This document shows positions 10,025 to 18,999 of a stretch of 49,591 nt of DNA, piece by piece; position 1 is the first letter of the stretch, and each line of letters opens with the position of its first letter. The stretch spans positions 1-49,591 of the forward strand of contig JASMLX010000039.1 of NCBI GenBank assembly GCA_030748495.1, written 5' to 3'. This stretch comes from Candidatus Poribacteria bacterium (GTDB lineage Bacteria > Poribacteria > WGA-4E > UBA9662). The notes under the pieces were generated by a model, which saw only the letters and a list, made by a program, of their open reading frames with translations, did not search any database and was not told where the DNA came from. The translations under genes were made by a program, and so were the position numbers.

Positions 10025-11185
10025 GTGAGAAAACATCCGTTGGCTAATCTTCTTTATTATCTTCTTTATTTCTGCTGCTACCTATTCCTATTCTTAACGG
10101 TTCAATCGGTTGCCGCCCAGTCAGAATATGGACCGACCCGTACCACTGTCTACTCAACCTTTGTCTTCCAAAGCTGGCAGTTAAAAGAGGCTGATTCGGT
10201 CAAGCGGTTGACGCAAATGGCCCTTCCACTTTTTGTTACCCGCCCGATTTCACCCCGTGTGCGGTTGTTGATCTCAGAATCGAATGCTATCTCAACGCTC
10301 GATCCCATAGGTAAGTCGAGCTGGCCTGAAAGCCCAGGTACCCGAATCGGAGGCATCGGCGACACCAAAATGAAATGCTCCTACGCGTTGGTTCCCAAGA
10401 GACTGTTACTGATGGCTGGGATCAGCCTGCCAACGGGCAAAAAACAACTGACATCAACGGAGTTAAAAGCCTTCCGACAATTTAACTCGGAGAGCTTGGC
10501 CTTTCGTGTTGGTCGGCTGGGTCAAGGGTTTGAAGCCAATCTCGGATTGGCGGGCGTGCAAGCAGTCGGGCCATTCACTTTTGGTTACGGCGGCAGTTAC
10601 TTGGCTCGCGGGGCCTACAAACGGTTGGATGTTTCCAGCACCAAAGACCATAAACCGGGCAACCAATATAACGGGATCCTGTCTATCGGAGTGAAAGTCC
10701 GGAGTCTCCATATCAGAACGACTCTAAGCCATATCCGATATACGCCCGACTACTATTACGGCGTCCAAAAATTTCAGCAAGGTGTGGAAACAGTTATAGA
10801 AAATAGACTGATCTATCACGGCATCCGCTTATCCGGCATGGCTTATCTGCGGCAGACGATAAAGGGGGATAGCTACCTTATAGAAAACAGCCTGTGGTCT
10901 CGAGAACCGAATAGCGGGCGACGAATGGCGGCCATCCTCTATATCGGCTACCGTGTAACCCGATTCATCACCCTCAAAACCCTGATCGAAAACAGGCGTC
11001 GATTTGGCGGCCGGCTAGCGGGAACAGAATCCAATATTTCCAGTCTCGGCTCCGGTTTATCCGTTCAGCTAAAAAGGGCCTTCTCGCTGGAAATCAGTGG
11101 TAAATTATCGAAAGGATCGATCTCGTCAGGTCAGGTAGATGTGACGGGGACATGCGTGAGCAGCACTTTAACCGCCCCCTTTTAG
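10025..11185 (+). CDS. Outer-membrane beta-barrel-like protein
   Basis: Begins at GTG 18 bases after the CsgG-like gene, so probably co-transcribed. The 386-residue product starts with a strong signal peptide (LLYYLLYFCCYLFLFLTVQS) and a likely cleavage after SVAA. The rest is made of alternating amphipathic strands rich in Gly, Tyr, Arg and Ser (FGYGGSYLARGAYKRL, YIGYRVTRFITLKTLIENR) and ends in a phenylalanine, as many outer-membrane barrels do. It resembles generic transporter/MetA-type OMPs rather than a recognised specific family. Position suggests it works with the two lipoproteins before it. The gene is followed by a terminator-like region shared with the convergent gene. Confidence 0.8.
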   Translation: MRKHPLANLLYYLLYFCCYLFLFLTVQSVAAQSEYGPTRTTVYSTFVFQSWQLKEADSVKRLTQMALPLFVTRPISPRVRLLISESNAISTLDPIGKSSWPESPGTRIGGIGDTKMKCSYALVPKRLLLMAGISLPTGKKQLTSTELKAFRQFNSESLAFRVGRLGQGFEANLGLAGVQAVGPFTFGYGGSYLARGAYKRLDVSSTKDHKPGNQYNGILSIGVKVRSLHIRTTLSHIRYTPDYYYGVQKFQQGVETVIENRLIYHGIRLSGMAYLRQTIKGDSYLIENSLWSREPNSGRRMAAILYIGYRVTRFITLKTLIENRRRFGGRLAGTESNISSLGSGLSVQLKRAFSLEISGKLSKGSISSGQVDVTGTCVSSTLTAPF

Positions 11186-11422
11186 CCTGACGGTACCGAT
11201 TCGGACCTGCCGGAGAGCAAAATCTCGATATGGAGACCATTGGGGGATTGACAGGCGGCCAGGATCAGTTCAGGATCAGTTATTGTGCGGGAGGGGAATC
11301 GGTTTAGAGCCATCATTTACAGCAGCGGCCGTGGGGAAGCCGAAATCACCCAGGATAATAAACCCAACTGATTTTGGTTCTGACGCAATAGAAACCGATT
11401 AAAAACTAAAAAGCCAAAACCC

Positions 11423-11478
11423 AAAAAGCGGGGTAACAGGCAACTAAACCGGTTAGAGTTGAGTTGTCCATTACCCCG
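11423..11478 (-). terminator. Rho-independent terminator for the 11553-15554 gene
   Basis: CGGGGTAA (11429-11436) pairs with TTACCCCG (11471-11478), with further imperfect pairing inside the loop (CAACTAAACC with GGTTAGAGTTG). Read on the minus strand the hairpin is followed directly by CTTTTTGGGTTTTGG, a U-rich tract. Confidence 0.65.
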
Positions 11479-11496
11479 TGAATCTGGATGAACCGT

Positions 11497-11534
11497 TCAA
11501 TTGTTGACTATCGACCTGGATTGTCAACAATTGA
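11497..11534. terminator. Perfect 12-bp hairpin between convergent genes
   Basis: TCAATTGTTGAC (11497-11508) and GTCAACAATTGA (11523-11534) form a perfect stem around a 14-base loop, just past the end of the minus-strand gene. It has no long T tract, so it may act as a transcript-end stabiliser or weak terminator in either direction. Confidence 0.5.
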
Positions 11535-11552
11535 GATATTTTAGTGATAGTC

Positions 11553-14500
11553 CTACTTTAAGATCAGCATCTTACGGGTTTCGGAATACTCGCCAGCATC
11601 CAACCTATAGAAGTAGGTACCGCTAGCCACCTGCTCGCCCGTTTGTGAGCGACCATCCCAATAAATGGCTTTGTCGGAACGGGCGTAACGGCCTGCAGCC
11701 ACTTGACCGAGATCTATTAGTCGTACCAATTGACCACTGGCGTTGTAAATGGTCAAGCTAACGGCTGAATCCTGACTCAGTTCAAACGGGATCCAAGTTT
11801 CTGGGTTAAATGGATTGGGGTAGTTTTGCAATAGACCCGTTTTGGTTGGAATGTCTTGGGCGGGCTTCAACGTCAGCAGAACTTCCTCGCTAGAAACCAT
11901 CAACTGCCCTAACTGCCCCAGGTTATGGGTTCCACTACTAGTGACTGCGGATAACAGATACCCCTCTGGTATGTTCTGTGAATCGACGGTTAACTGCACA
12001 CTACTCGACTTGACATCTAAACGCCACTCCATTGACTCCTTCAGCGGTTGAATGTCCGACTGAAGCGACCAATTGGACTCACCCCTGCTGAGGTAAGCGT
12101 CGATACTTTTTCCCAAGGGAGAGGGTGGTGGCATTGGACGATCATATCTGTCCAGACCAGCTTTTGCACCTGGGTCAGCGCCTAAAACCAACTCTTTTTG
12201 ACTCGCCTTGGTACGAAGAGTCAAGGCGATAGTCATGCGAGCTGGTTTAGCAACCATGGCCGGTGCGCCGGCCGGAGTGGTTGTAATGTGTAAATAACAA
12301 TCCTCTAAAGCTAGAACCCAATACCCTTTGCCGGCTTCAATTGTAGTCGCCGGCTTGAAGCTCTGTGTAGTTGGATCCCAAGTGAATAATGAACTGGATA
12401 ACACAGAAGAAACCGACTGTTGTGTGGTATTGGTTGCGTCAAATGTAACGGGATTTGAGAAGTCGTAGCTCCCCTGTACGCTGCCAATCAAGTTCCAGCC
12501 CTGAAAGAGTTGAATCTGATACTGATATGCGTGAGTTACTGAAATGGGAATTTCCGTCTGAGTCGCACCTGAAAAAAGTACGAAATATCCCTGCCCCAAC
12601 TGCAGGGAGGTAGATGCCGCGTAGCTACCAGAACTCGGATTGTACCAGTAGAAGGTGGTATCTAGATCTGCTGTCCCTGATGCAATAGCAGCCGGATTGC
12701 CATTTTCTGGTACGCCGGGAATAGAGATGAGATTCCAGCCTTGATCGACAGTTATTGGGGCCACCTGCCGTAAACTGATGGTAAACTCGTAGGCCGTACC
12801 GTCAACAAAGTTATAAGTCTTGCTGGTTTCTGTTCTCATATCGGTAACATTAGCACCCTCTAATAGAGAGATTTGCTGAAACACTTGCGGAACCGAAGTC
12901 AACGTCCACGCAATTGTAAAATTAGATTCGTCTGCTCTGACGTGAAAAACATATTCTCCCATTTCAGAAGGCCTACGAATATCGTCGTAAAGATGGGGGA
13001 CAAAACTATCGACGTTAGTGAAATGGTCTTGATTTATAAAGAAAGCACTCAGACCAATTTTATTCCCGAAATCGACAAAAGGTGGCGATGGGCGGTCTAA
13101 TTGAGGACCAGAGTCAAATTCATCTGATGCCAATGACGATTCCCCAAACTTAAGCGTAATTGGATCAATACCGGCATCAGCACTGGTAATAGTCAGCACT
13201 CCCGCCCACTCCACCAGAGAGGGATTGGTATCCCGAAAGACATCTGTGTAGGCGTTAGAATTGATAGTGGACTGATAACCGACATAGCGACCATCACCCG
13301 ACAGGACAGGATAGGCATCAGTAGCAACCAGAGCGTGGCTAGCTGGATTAACCAACTGAGTAGAGGCGGAATAACCGAGGCTGGTATCCCCCCGATCACG
13401 CACAAAGATGTTGCCTTTTTTGTCATTATTATCGACTAAGTTAGTCGCATCTGAGTAAAAGACAATGTAACGGCCATCATCACTGACGCTAGCCATACCC
13501 TGGCTGTGATCGTTAGCACCCAGAGTGTCATCGGGTAAAAGGCTGACGGCCTCTAGCTGTGATGTCTGCTTATCATATAAAAAGATGTCTGAAACGCTAT
13601 TTGCATCATTGGCAACTAAGTTTGACGCAGACGAGGTAAAGACGGTAAAACGACCATCACCATTAATCGCTGGCTCGATACTGGCACCATCGGCTTGTGT
13701 TGTGCCGTCGTAGCTAATTCTTGTGGTAGTATCTGTTTGATCGTCGTAGAGGAAGATATCAGTGGTGTCGTTGGTATCGCCTACAACTAAATCTTTAGCG
13801 TCTGACTGAAAAACGATATAACGACCATCACGGCTGATGCCGGGGTTAATACTCGCACCAGCAGTAGAATCGACCTCCAAGGCGTCTCCTGTATCGTTAA
13901 TTCTAACCCCAACCAGACCTGTCGTTGTGTCTGTTTTTTTGACCTGCACAGCTAACCGGTAATCGGTCCGATGGGCGGCTGCACCAAGATCCGCTTTAAG
14001 GTTAGCAATGTTTTTCACCACGAAAGTGTATGAGGATTGATCAATCTGGACCGGAACAAAACCGGTCTTAGAGGGGGTCCTAACCCTGACAACTAAGTTA
14101 TAATCAGTACCCGCTGTGTACGACTGTAACTCCGTATGCAGATCAGAAACATTTGGCACTCTAAACCCCGTTTGTGCGTCGTTGATCTCGACTGTTGCAT
14201 ATCCGGTGGTCGTTGTAGTTACTTTAACCCCCAGATTGTAATCAGTACCAGCTATTCCTGTACCCAGTGCAGTATCGAGATCTCCTACATTTGCTGCACC
14301 AGTAATGTTGCTTTGGGCCGTTCCATCCAGCGAAGTACCAGAAGGAAATTCAACGACCAACCCAAATGTATCAGTGCTAATAGTAGTAACCGATTCATTA
14401 TTGTTACCTGGATCCTTGTAGATATCGTCTAACATTTCGACGAAAACTCCAGATGTCACTGCAATACCCGAGATCGATTGCGATTGGCTCCAATCGGGAC

Positions 14501-15554
14501 TGGAACCAATAATAGCCGCTTGCTGCTGGGTCGTTAAGCTGGTACCAGATGGAAATTCGACTGCCAACTCAAACGTATTCTCTCCAGCGACTGCACTTAA
14601 AGCTACCGTTGTGCCGGCACTATCTTTGTAAAGATTTTCCTCTCGATCCGGGAAATGGGCGGCTGTTACTGGTATTCTCTGCAGGACTAAACTATCCGTG
14701 ATAGAAGAAAAAACCGGCGATGGGCCAATAATAGTCGTTTGCTCGGTCGATGTTAAGTTGGTACCAGATGGAAATTCAACCAGTAAAGAAAATGTATCAG
14801 CGGATGAAACCCCTACTGATGCACCGGTAGCTGTGTCTTTATAAGTGGCGGACAGAAGCTGTGGAAATAGATTTGGCGCCGTAACAGGAATAAGCACGAT
14901 GTTAGTTAAGGTTCCCCAGGCAATAGGTGTACTGATCCGTTTGGTCGTTTGGTTATCGATATCACGTAGAAAGATATCAGTTGCACCATTGGTGTCACCT
15001 GTAACTAGGTTAGACGCACTTGAACCAAAAGCTACGTATTTCCCCTGGTCGCTAACAGCGATTTTGCCATCACTGGCACCAGTCGCTTGCGTACTATTAG
15101 AGCTGAGGCTGATTCGTTGGATAGTATCATTATCCAGATCGTACAAATAGATGTCGGCAGTCGCACCGTTAAGATCAGGTATAATTAGATTGTTCTTGGC
15201 TGATACAAAGGCAACAAATTTGCCATCCGGGCTAATACTAGCGGACGTACTGTCTCCACCATAAGCCTCAGCGGTACCAGCTAAGCTTACTCTCTCAACT
15301 AATCCTGTTTCCAGGTTACGAACAAAAATATCCGAGGCTGCGTTATTGTCGGAAGTCACTAGGTTAGACGCGGCCGAAGAGAAGGCAATATTCTTGCCGT
15401 CGCGACTAAGGCTAGGTCGCTGACTAACAGCATTACCTCCGGTGCCAGAAGAATCTGCGCTCACCTGAGTGGGAGCCGCCGGAACGGTTATGGTCAGAGT
15501 TGTGAAAGATATCAAAGTAAACAAAAAGGTCAACGCGCGGGCATACGGTTTCAT
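11553..15554 (-). CDS. Large exported PD40/TolB-propeller protein with C-terminal sorting module
   Basis: 1333 residues; ATG at 15554 with AGGTAGGT upstream. A signal peptide ending near TVPAAP is followed by TolB/PD40-type blades (SxDGxxxAFxSxASNLVxxDxNxxxDIFxRD) at about 45-210 and again at about 560-790. Between them sit three units containing VEFPSGTxL (about 225-430) and three units containing a GTDYxL-like core (about 430-560). Then come an unassigned beta region and two GWNLI units (near 990 and 1075). Residues about 1240-1333 are a FlgD-Ig-like sorting module (LLQNYPNPFNPETWIPFEL ... YWDGRSQTGEQVASGTYFYRL) of the same type as in the giant protein ending at 7470. The product is probably exported and surface attached; enzymatic activity is not evident. 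Predicted promoter at 15729-15759, terminator at 11423-11478. Confidence 0.9.
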   Translation of the reverse strand: MKPYARALTFLFTLISFTTLTITVPAAPTQVSADSSGTGGNAVSQRPSLSRDGKNIAFSSAASNLVTSDNNAASDIFVRNLETGLVERVSLAGTAEAYGGDSTSASISPDGKFVAFVSAKNNLIIPDLNGATADIYLYDLDNDTIQRISLSSNSTQATGASDGKIAVSDQGKYVAFGSSASNLVTGDTNGATDIFLRDIDNQTTKRISTPIAWGTLTNIVLIPVTAPNLFPQLLSATYKDTATGASVGVSSADTFSLLVEFPSGTNLTSTEQTTIIGPSPVFSSITDSLVLQRIPVTAAHFPDREENLYKDSAGTTVALSAVAGENTFELAVEFPSGTSLTTQQQAAIIGSSPDWSQSQSISGIAVTSGVFVEMLDDIYKDPGNNNESVTTISTDTFGLVVEFPSGTSLDGTAQSNITGAANVGDLDTALGTGIAGTDYNLGVKVTTTTTGYATVEINDAQTGFRVPNVSDLHTELQSYTAGTDYNLVVRVRTPSKTGFVPVQIDQSSYTFVVKNIANLKADLGAAAHRTDYRLAVQVKKTDTTTGLVGVRINDTGDALEVDSTAGASINPGISRDGRYIVFQSDAKDLVVGDTNDTTDIFLYDDQTDTTTRISYDGTTQADGASIEPAINGDGRFTVFTSSASNLVANDANSVSDIFLYDKQTSQLEAVSLLPDDTLGANDHSQGMASVSDDGRYIVFYSDATNLVDNNDKKGNIFVRDRGDTSLGYSASTQLVNPASHALVATDAYPVLSGDGRYVGYQSTINSNAYTDVFRDTNPSLVEWAGVLTITSADAGIDPITLKFGESSLASDEFDSGPQLDRPSPPFVDFGNKIGLSAFFINQDHFTNVDSFVPHLYDDIRRPSEMGEYVFHVRADESNFTIAWTLTSVPQVFQQISLLEGANVTDMRTETSKTYNFVDGTAYEFTISLRQVAPITVDQGWNLISIPGVPENGNPAAIASGTADLDTTFYWYNPSSGSYAASTSLQLGQGYFVLFSGATQTEIPISVTHAYQYQIQLFQGWNLIGSVQGSYDFSNPVTFDATNTTQQSVSSVLSSSLFTWDPTTQSFKPATTIEAGKGYWVLALEDCYLHITTTPAGAPAMVAKPARMTIALTLRTKASQKELVLGADPGAKAGLDRYDRPMPPPSPLGKSIDAYLSRGESNWSLQSDIQPLKESMEWRLDVKSSSVQLTVDSQNIPEGYLLSAVTSSGTHNLGQLGQLMVSSEEVLLTLKPAQDIPTKTGLLQNYPNPFNPETWIPFELSQDSAVSLTIYNASGQLVRLIDLGQVAAGRYARSDKAIYWDGRSQTGEQVASGTYFYRLDAGEYSETRKMLILK

Positions 15555-15700
15555 AGCATTTTACCTACCTACAATTTTGATGTTACTACTTTGAACCTCG
15601 TTGTGAACCGTAACGTAACATCTGGGGTAGTGGAGTGTCCAGCTAAAAATCGAATCGGACAAAGAAAAGTCGCATTTTCGCCCCAACGTCTACTAAAATG

Positions 15701-15722
15701 AACACAGTTTCTAAACAGTGTT
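15701..15722. promoter_or_regulatory. Near-palindromic operator candidate
   Basis: AACACAGTTT, CT, AAACAGTGTT: a 10+10 inverted repeat with one mismatch. It lies immediately downstream of the candidate -10 element of the minus-strand gene, where a repressor would overlap the transcription start. Confidence 0.4.
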
Positions 15723-15728
15723 TTATAT

Positions 15729-15759
15729 ATCATACGCAATTTTCGTCAGTTAGAGTCAA
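15729..15759 (-). promoter_or_regulatory. Candidate sigma70-type promoter for the PD40 protein gene
   Basis: On the minus strand TTGACT (15759-15754) and TATGAT (15734-15729) are separated by 19 bases, longer than the ideal 17. It would give a leader of about 165 bases before the ATG at 15554. Confidence 0.35.
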
Positions 15760-15843
15760 TTAGAATAGATTGGCCCAACAGATTAACCCGTTATTAATAA
15801 GGTTAATAGCCAAACGTTCGATTTAAACCAGGCGAAGTAGTTA

Positions 15844-15899
15844 ATCTCACCACTGGTGGGTTCTTCGCAACCGTATCGTTAACGCGTTAACAGTGAGAT
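15844..15899. repeat. Nested palindrome cluster
   Basis: A perfect 14-base palindrome GTTAACGCGTTAAC (15878-15891) and a perfect 10-base palindrome CCACTGGTGG (15850-15859) lie inside an outer inverted repeat ATCTCAC (15844-15850) / GTGAGAT (15893-15899). It could be a regulator-binding site; no regulator gene is adjacent. Confidence 0.55.
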
Positions 15900-16215
15900 A
15901 TGGGCTTCAATACTTTGTGTGTTTTATTGTATATTATGCAGCTAAACCCTATCGAACTTTAATAAAAAATGACGCCTATCTTGGAACAGTATGGTAAATT
16001 ATGAAATCTAATTGAGAAGGTCATATATTTGTCCAATAAGGGGGCTAAAATATCCTGTACGATCTGAGTTACTGCTAGATAGATTCCCTGCTTGAATAGT
16101 ATATATTTTCAGGTATTAGTGGTAAGGTGAGCCAAAATCCCTTGCGGTCCGGTCTTAGAATCAGGTTTTTCCAGATAATGACGAGATCCAAGTTCAATGT
16201 TTCAACTCAATTAAA

Positions 16216-16473
16216 ATGACTCTCTATACCATAATATGCTGTGCGATCCTGCTGGTCATTGGATGGGCCGGCCTTGAAATATTTAATTCAATTGGTCTCA
16301 ATTCCAGTGAAGTCAAGGGGTCGTGGAAACGTGGTGTTCTAATTTTAATTCTTTTGGTAGCGATTCCACTGATAGTCTTAACCTTTATCGGTTACTTTGG
16401 TGCAGATTTTTTACTTGATAAGATAAAGGAAGAGATGGGAAACGCAGCTAACCCTAATCCTAACAACCGATAA
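16216..16473 (+). CDS. Small two-helix membrane protein, hypothetical
   Basis: 85 residues with two clear hydrophobic segments: about 4-25 (IICCAILLVIGWAGLEIF) and about 40-65 (GVLILILLVAIPLIVLTFIG). A basic stretch between them (KGSWKR) suggests a hairpin with the loop on the cytoplasmic side; the tail is charged and then Asn/Pro rich. No good ribosome binding site is visible and I do not recognise the family. The regular membrane pattern supports a real gene, but it stands alone between the intergenic palindromes and a broken gene. Confidence 0.5.
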   Translation: MTLYTIICCAILLVIGWAGLEIFNSIGLNSSEVKGSWKRGVLILILLVAIPLIVLTFIGYFGADFLLDKIKEEMGNAANPNPNNR

Positions 16474-16614
16474 CCTCTCTTTCTTGACTTAATCAGACGG
16501 GTGCTAATTAATCCCCAATAGCTGGTAGCTTTTTTCCCAATTTCCCTGTTTGGCTAATTCCATAAATACATTAGATGCCCAAATAGCGAAAGAATAACAC
16601 TCCAGGAGAGGTAA

Positions 16615-16815
16615 ATGGACAATACTGAAAAGTATATAGAACAGTATAAAAATAGACTGGAATCTTTATCGCAGTTTATCGAGAAAAAGCAGTATCCAGG
16701 CAATCTGGATGAATAGTTGACAGCTTTGGAAGATGATGGACTAATGAAACTCTACCGGGAATTACGGCAGAAGGCGGCGGCAAACCGCTACCGGCCAATT
16801 TACCATTTTACTTGA
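16615..16815 (+). pseudogene. N-terminal remnant, possibly a GH32-type glycosidase
   Basis: ATG 16615 has a strong AGGAGAGG upstream. The frame runs 33 codons to an in-frame TAG (16714-16716) and continues for 32 more codons to TGA 16813. The part after the stop reads LTALEDDGLMKLYRELRQKAAA and ends NRYRPIYHFT, which resembles the start of GH32 enzymes (RPxYHFTP, just before the WMNDPNG catalytic block). Everything beyond, including the catalytic residues, is missing, and a different gene fragment begins 37 bases later. It is best seen as a decayed and truncated gene; the GH32 assignment rests on one short motif. Confidence 0.5.
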
Positions 16816-16851
16816 GTATAAATACTCCGATTCAGGGACCGGCAGCGAACA

Positions 16852-17400
16852 TTGAAAAATTGGGACTTTACAAAATCAAAACAGTTTGAACCCGTCCGGT
16901 ATGGTAACCCGCAGACGAGAGAATGCGCTGTCGATGTTACGGTAGAAGATACGACGATAGCCATAATAAAATTCAAAAACGGCATAATCGTGCAATGGAA
17001 CGACTGCCGCGCAGCACGTGAAAAACACTACCATCAACGCATATTGTACGGCAGCGAAGGTTGTATTGACTGGGAAGAGGGACTGCACCACAAAGGCACT
17101 ACAGTACCGATGAAGGCGCTAATTCAACAGCTAATGAGCAGCTTGAACGATGAAGAACGCGAAAACCTTTTCCCCGCAGGCATTACGCATACCTTCGCAC
17201 TTGAAATAAAAGAGCTGGGTGACGCGTTGCTACACGGTGCGACCTTTGAGGTAGACGGCGTCGTCGGACTTAAAGCTGAAGCCATCCCGATGGGAATTTA
17301 CGAGTCCTCGCGGTTGGGACAAGCCGTCAAGATAAGTCAAATAGAAAGTTGTGAGCTCGAGAATTACCAGAAGGAGGTTAACGACAGCGTCGGACTGTAG
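16852..17400 (+). pseudogene. C-terminal fragment of a Gfo/Idh/MocA-type oxidoreductase
   Basis: The 182 codons (TTG start, probably not genuine) correspond to the C-terminal alpha/beta domain of the Gfo/Idh/MocA family: CAVDVTVEDTTIAIIKFKNG, YGSEGCIDWEEGLH, ITHTFALEIKELGDALL, FEVDGVVGLKAEAIPMGIYE, SSRLGQAVKI. The nucleotide-binding Rossmann half (GxGxxG) and the EKP motif are absent; the frame is closed upstream by TAA at 16819. Without the NAD(P) domain it cannot be an active dehydrogenase. Another Gfo/Idh-like N-terminal scrap lies at 21165. A hairpin follows the stop. Confidence 0.8.
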
Positions 17401-17410
17401 TTGGGAGTTA

Positions 17411-17456
17411 TGTAAGCCGGCTGGATGATACCTCGGTTCGGATCAGCCAGCTTACA
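17411..17456 (+). terminator. Hairpin after the Gfo/Idh fragment
   Basis: TGTAAGCCGGCTG (17411-17423) pairs with CAGCCAGCTTACA (17444-17456) with one mismatch and a 20-base loop. It starts ten bases after the stop. No T tract follows, so it is a weak or Rho-assisted terminator candidate. Confidence 0.45.
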
Positions 17457-17797
17457 GGGATGGCAGAACTGAATCAGGCGCAGTTGCCTCTTCGGGCACC
17501 CACCTCTACTAGATCCAAGCAGACGGCTATAGCGAAAGCCGGAAGATGGCGATCCTGCAGTGAAACCTCAGACCTGATGAGTTTCTACTGACCGTCTAAA
17601 ATTTTTTAGGATGTAAAGGGCAGAAAACACTTGTCGGTAATGCTGCTTTTTTCAGCAACGGCTCCGGCATGATCAAAGAAATGATTCGACTATCTCTATA
17701 CCTTGGTAGAGGAACGCCGCCTGGAAGCTTAGGGTGCGAATGAGGGTTGATGTCCCAAACGTTTTAGCCAAATTAACAAAACCAGGAGAAACAGTAA
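17457..17797. other. Intergenic stretch without recognisable gene
   Basis: No frame with family resemblance or ribosome binding site could be supported before the GTG at 17798. Confidence 0.6.
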
Positions 17798-18781
17798 GTG
17801 AAACGCAAGATGCTTTCTTTAATTTTAACCTGCACGCTAATCGGCACGTTGATTCAAACGCCCCATTCAGATAGCGAAGATTTACCACCGGCTATCAACC
17901 TGAATGGGGTACCAGCTACATTGGCAGATGTGCGGTTCATATGAAAGAAATTTACTCGATGTTTGGTTGGCTGATAGTGATGTTCCGACACCAATTGTTA
18001 TTTTTTCACGGTGGCGGTTTTACCGGAGGTGATAAGTACTGGAGTATATAAATCGGGAAAGATACCCCGATTTTTAGATGCAGAGGTTTCCTTTGCAACA
18101 ATCAACTATAGGTATATGAAATATACTGATATCCGTTCCGTGATGACATGCCTTGATGACGCCAAACGGTCATTACAGTTCATTCGTAGCAAAGCTAATG
18201 AGTGGAATCTTGACAAAAGCAGGATTGGTGCTTATGGAAACTCTGCTGGTGCGGGGATTTCGCTCTGGCTTGCTTTTCAACCTGAGATGTCTGATCCGAA
18301 TCATTCAGATCTAATTTTAAGGGAATCTACCCGCCTGAAAGTGGCTGGTGCCTTTGCCACCCAAGCCACCTATGATATCCTGAAGTGGCCGGAAATACTT
18401 CAGATTCCAGCCGGTTCAGAGCTACTTCTCATGTTTCTCAGTGCTCATGGGTTACAAGATGAGTTTCGAGACGCTCGTCGGTCTCAGGATACGAAATCAC
18501 CCAACAAAGAGTTAGACTCAATCCGAAAAAACGTGGACCTTCCCGGTTTAATGTCGTCGGATGATCCACCTATTTATGTCTCTAACTGGATGCGTGGAGG
18601 AACACCAGAGGGTCTTGGTCATTTGTTCCACCATCCCCTCCATGCCGTTGCTTTAAAAACGCGGGCGGAAGAGGTTGGGTTGGAAGCCGTAGTGTACGCT
18701 GAAAAACTCGGAATCGGACCAGAGAAAGAAAAACAGGAAACACAGGTTTCATTTTTTCTTCGGCATTTGACGGACAAATAG
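17798..18781 (+). pseudogene. Frameshifted alpha/beta-hydrolase (carboxylesterase/lipase type)
   Basis: The gene can be followed through successive frames. GTG 17798 (GGAGAA upstream) encodes a signal-peptide-like start (MKRKMLSLILTCTLIGTLIQ) ending at TGA 17942. The next frame (from 17940) gives YERNLLDVWLADSDVPTPIVIF. After a T6 run (18001-18006) a third frame gives the oxyanion motif HGGGFTGGDK. The fourth (open from 18011) carries ATINYRYMKYTD, the nucleophile elbow GNSAG, the acid region SSDDPPIYVSN and the His region HLFHHPLHAVALK. All catalytic elements exist but in shifted frames, so no full enzyme can be made. This fits decay of a secreted esterase; sequencing error at all three points is less likely. 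Confidence 0.8.
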
Positions 18782-18817
18782 TAAAACCGTGAGGCTTAAA
18801 CTACATTACCGGTTTAG

Positions 18818-18879
18818 ATTTTGACCGGTTGCCGGTCATATAAAAGATCGTAAGTTATCGGATGTAAGTCGGTCAAAAT
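18818..18879. repeat. 10-bp inverted repeat
   Basis: ATTTTGACCG (18818-18827) and CGGTCAAAAT (18870-18879) are exact inverted copies 42 bases apart, between the broken hydrolase and the intact esterase gene. Function unknown. Confidence 0.4.
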
Positions 18880-18999
18880 TACATTTAAATTAGGACGATT
18901 CTCACTAATGGTGTTCACAGACGTAGCCTCAAACTCAATGATAGAAAGAGACGGGGAGTCTGAACAACCGGCGGAAGATGTGTAAGGAATAGGAAACTC

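Larger units (their letters stand above)
11186..11552. other. Convergent intergenic region with terminators
   Basis: No gene is supported. It holds an 11-base tandem repeat (CAGGATCAGTT at 11260-11270 and 11271-11281) and two hairpins described separately, placed between two convergent genes. Confidence 0.7.
15555..16215. other. AT-rich divergent intergenic region with palindromes
   Basis: No protein gene is supported here. It contains a candidate promoter and operator for the minus-strand gene and a cluster of nested palindromes (15844-15899), listed separately. Confidence 0.7.
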
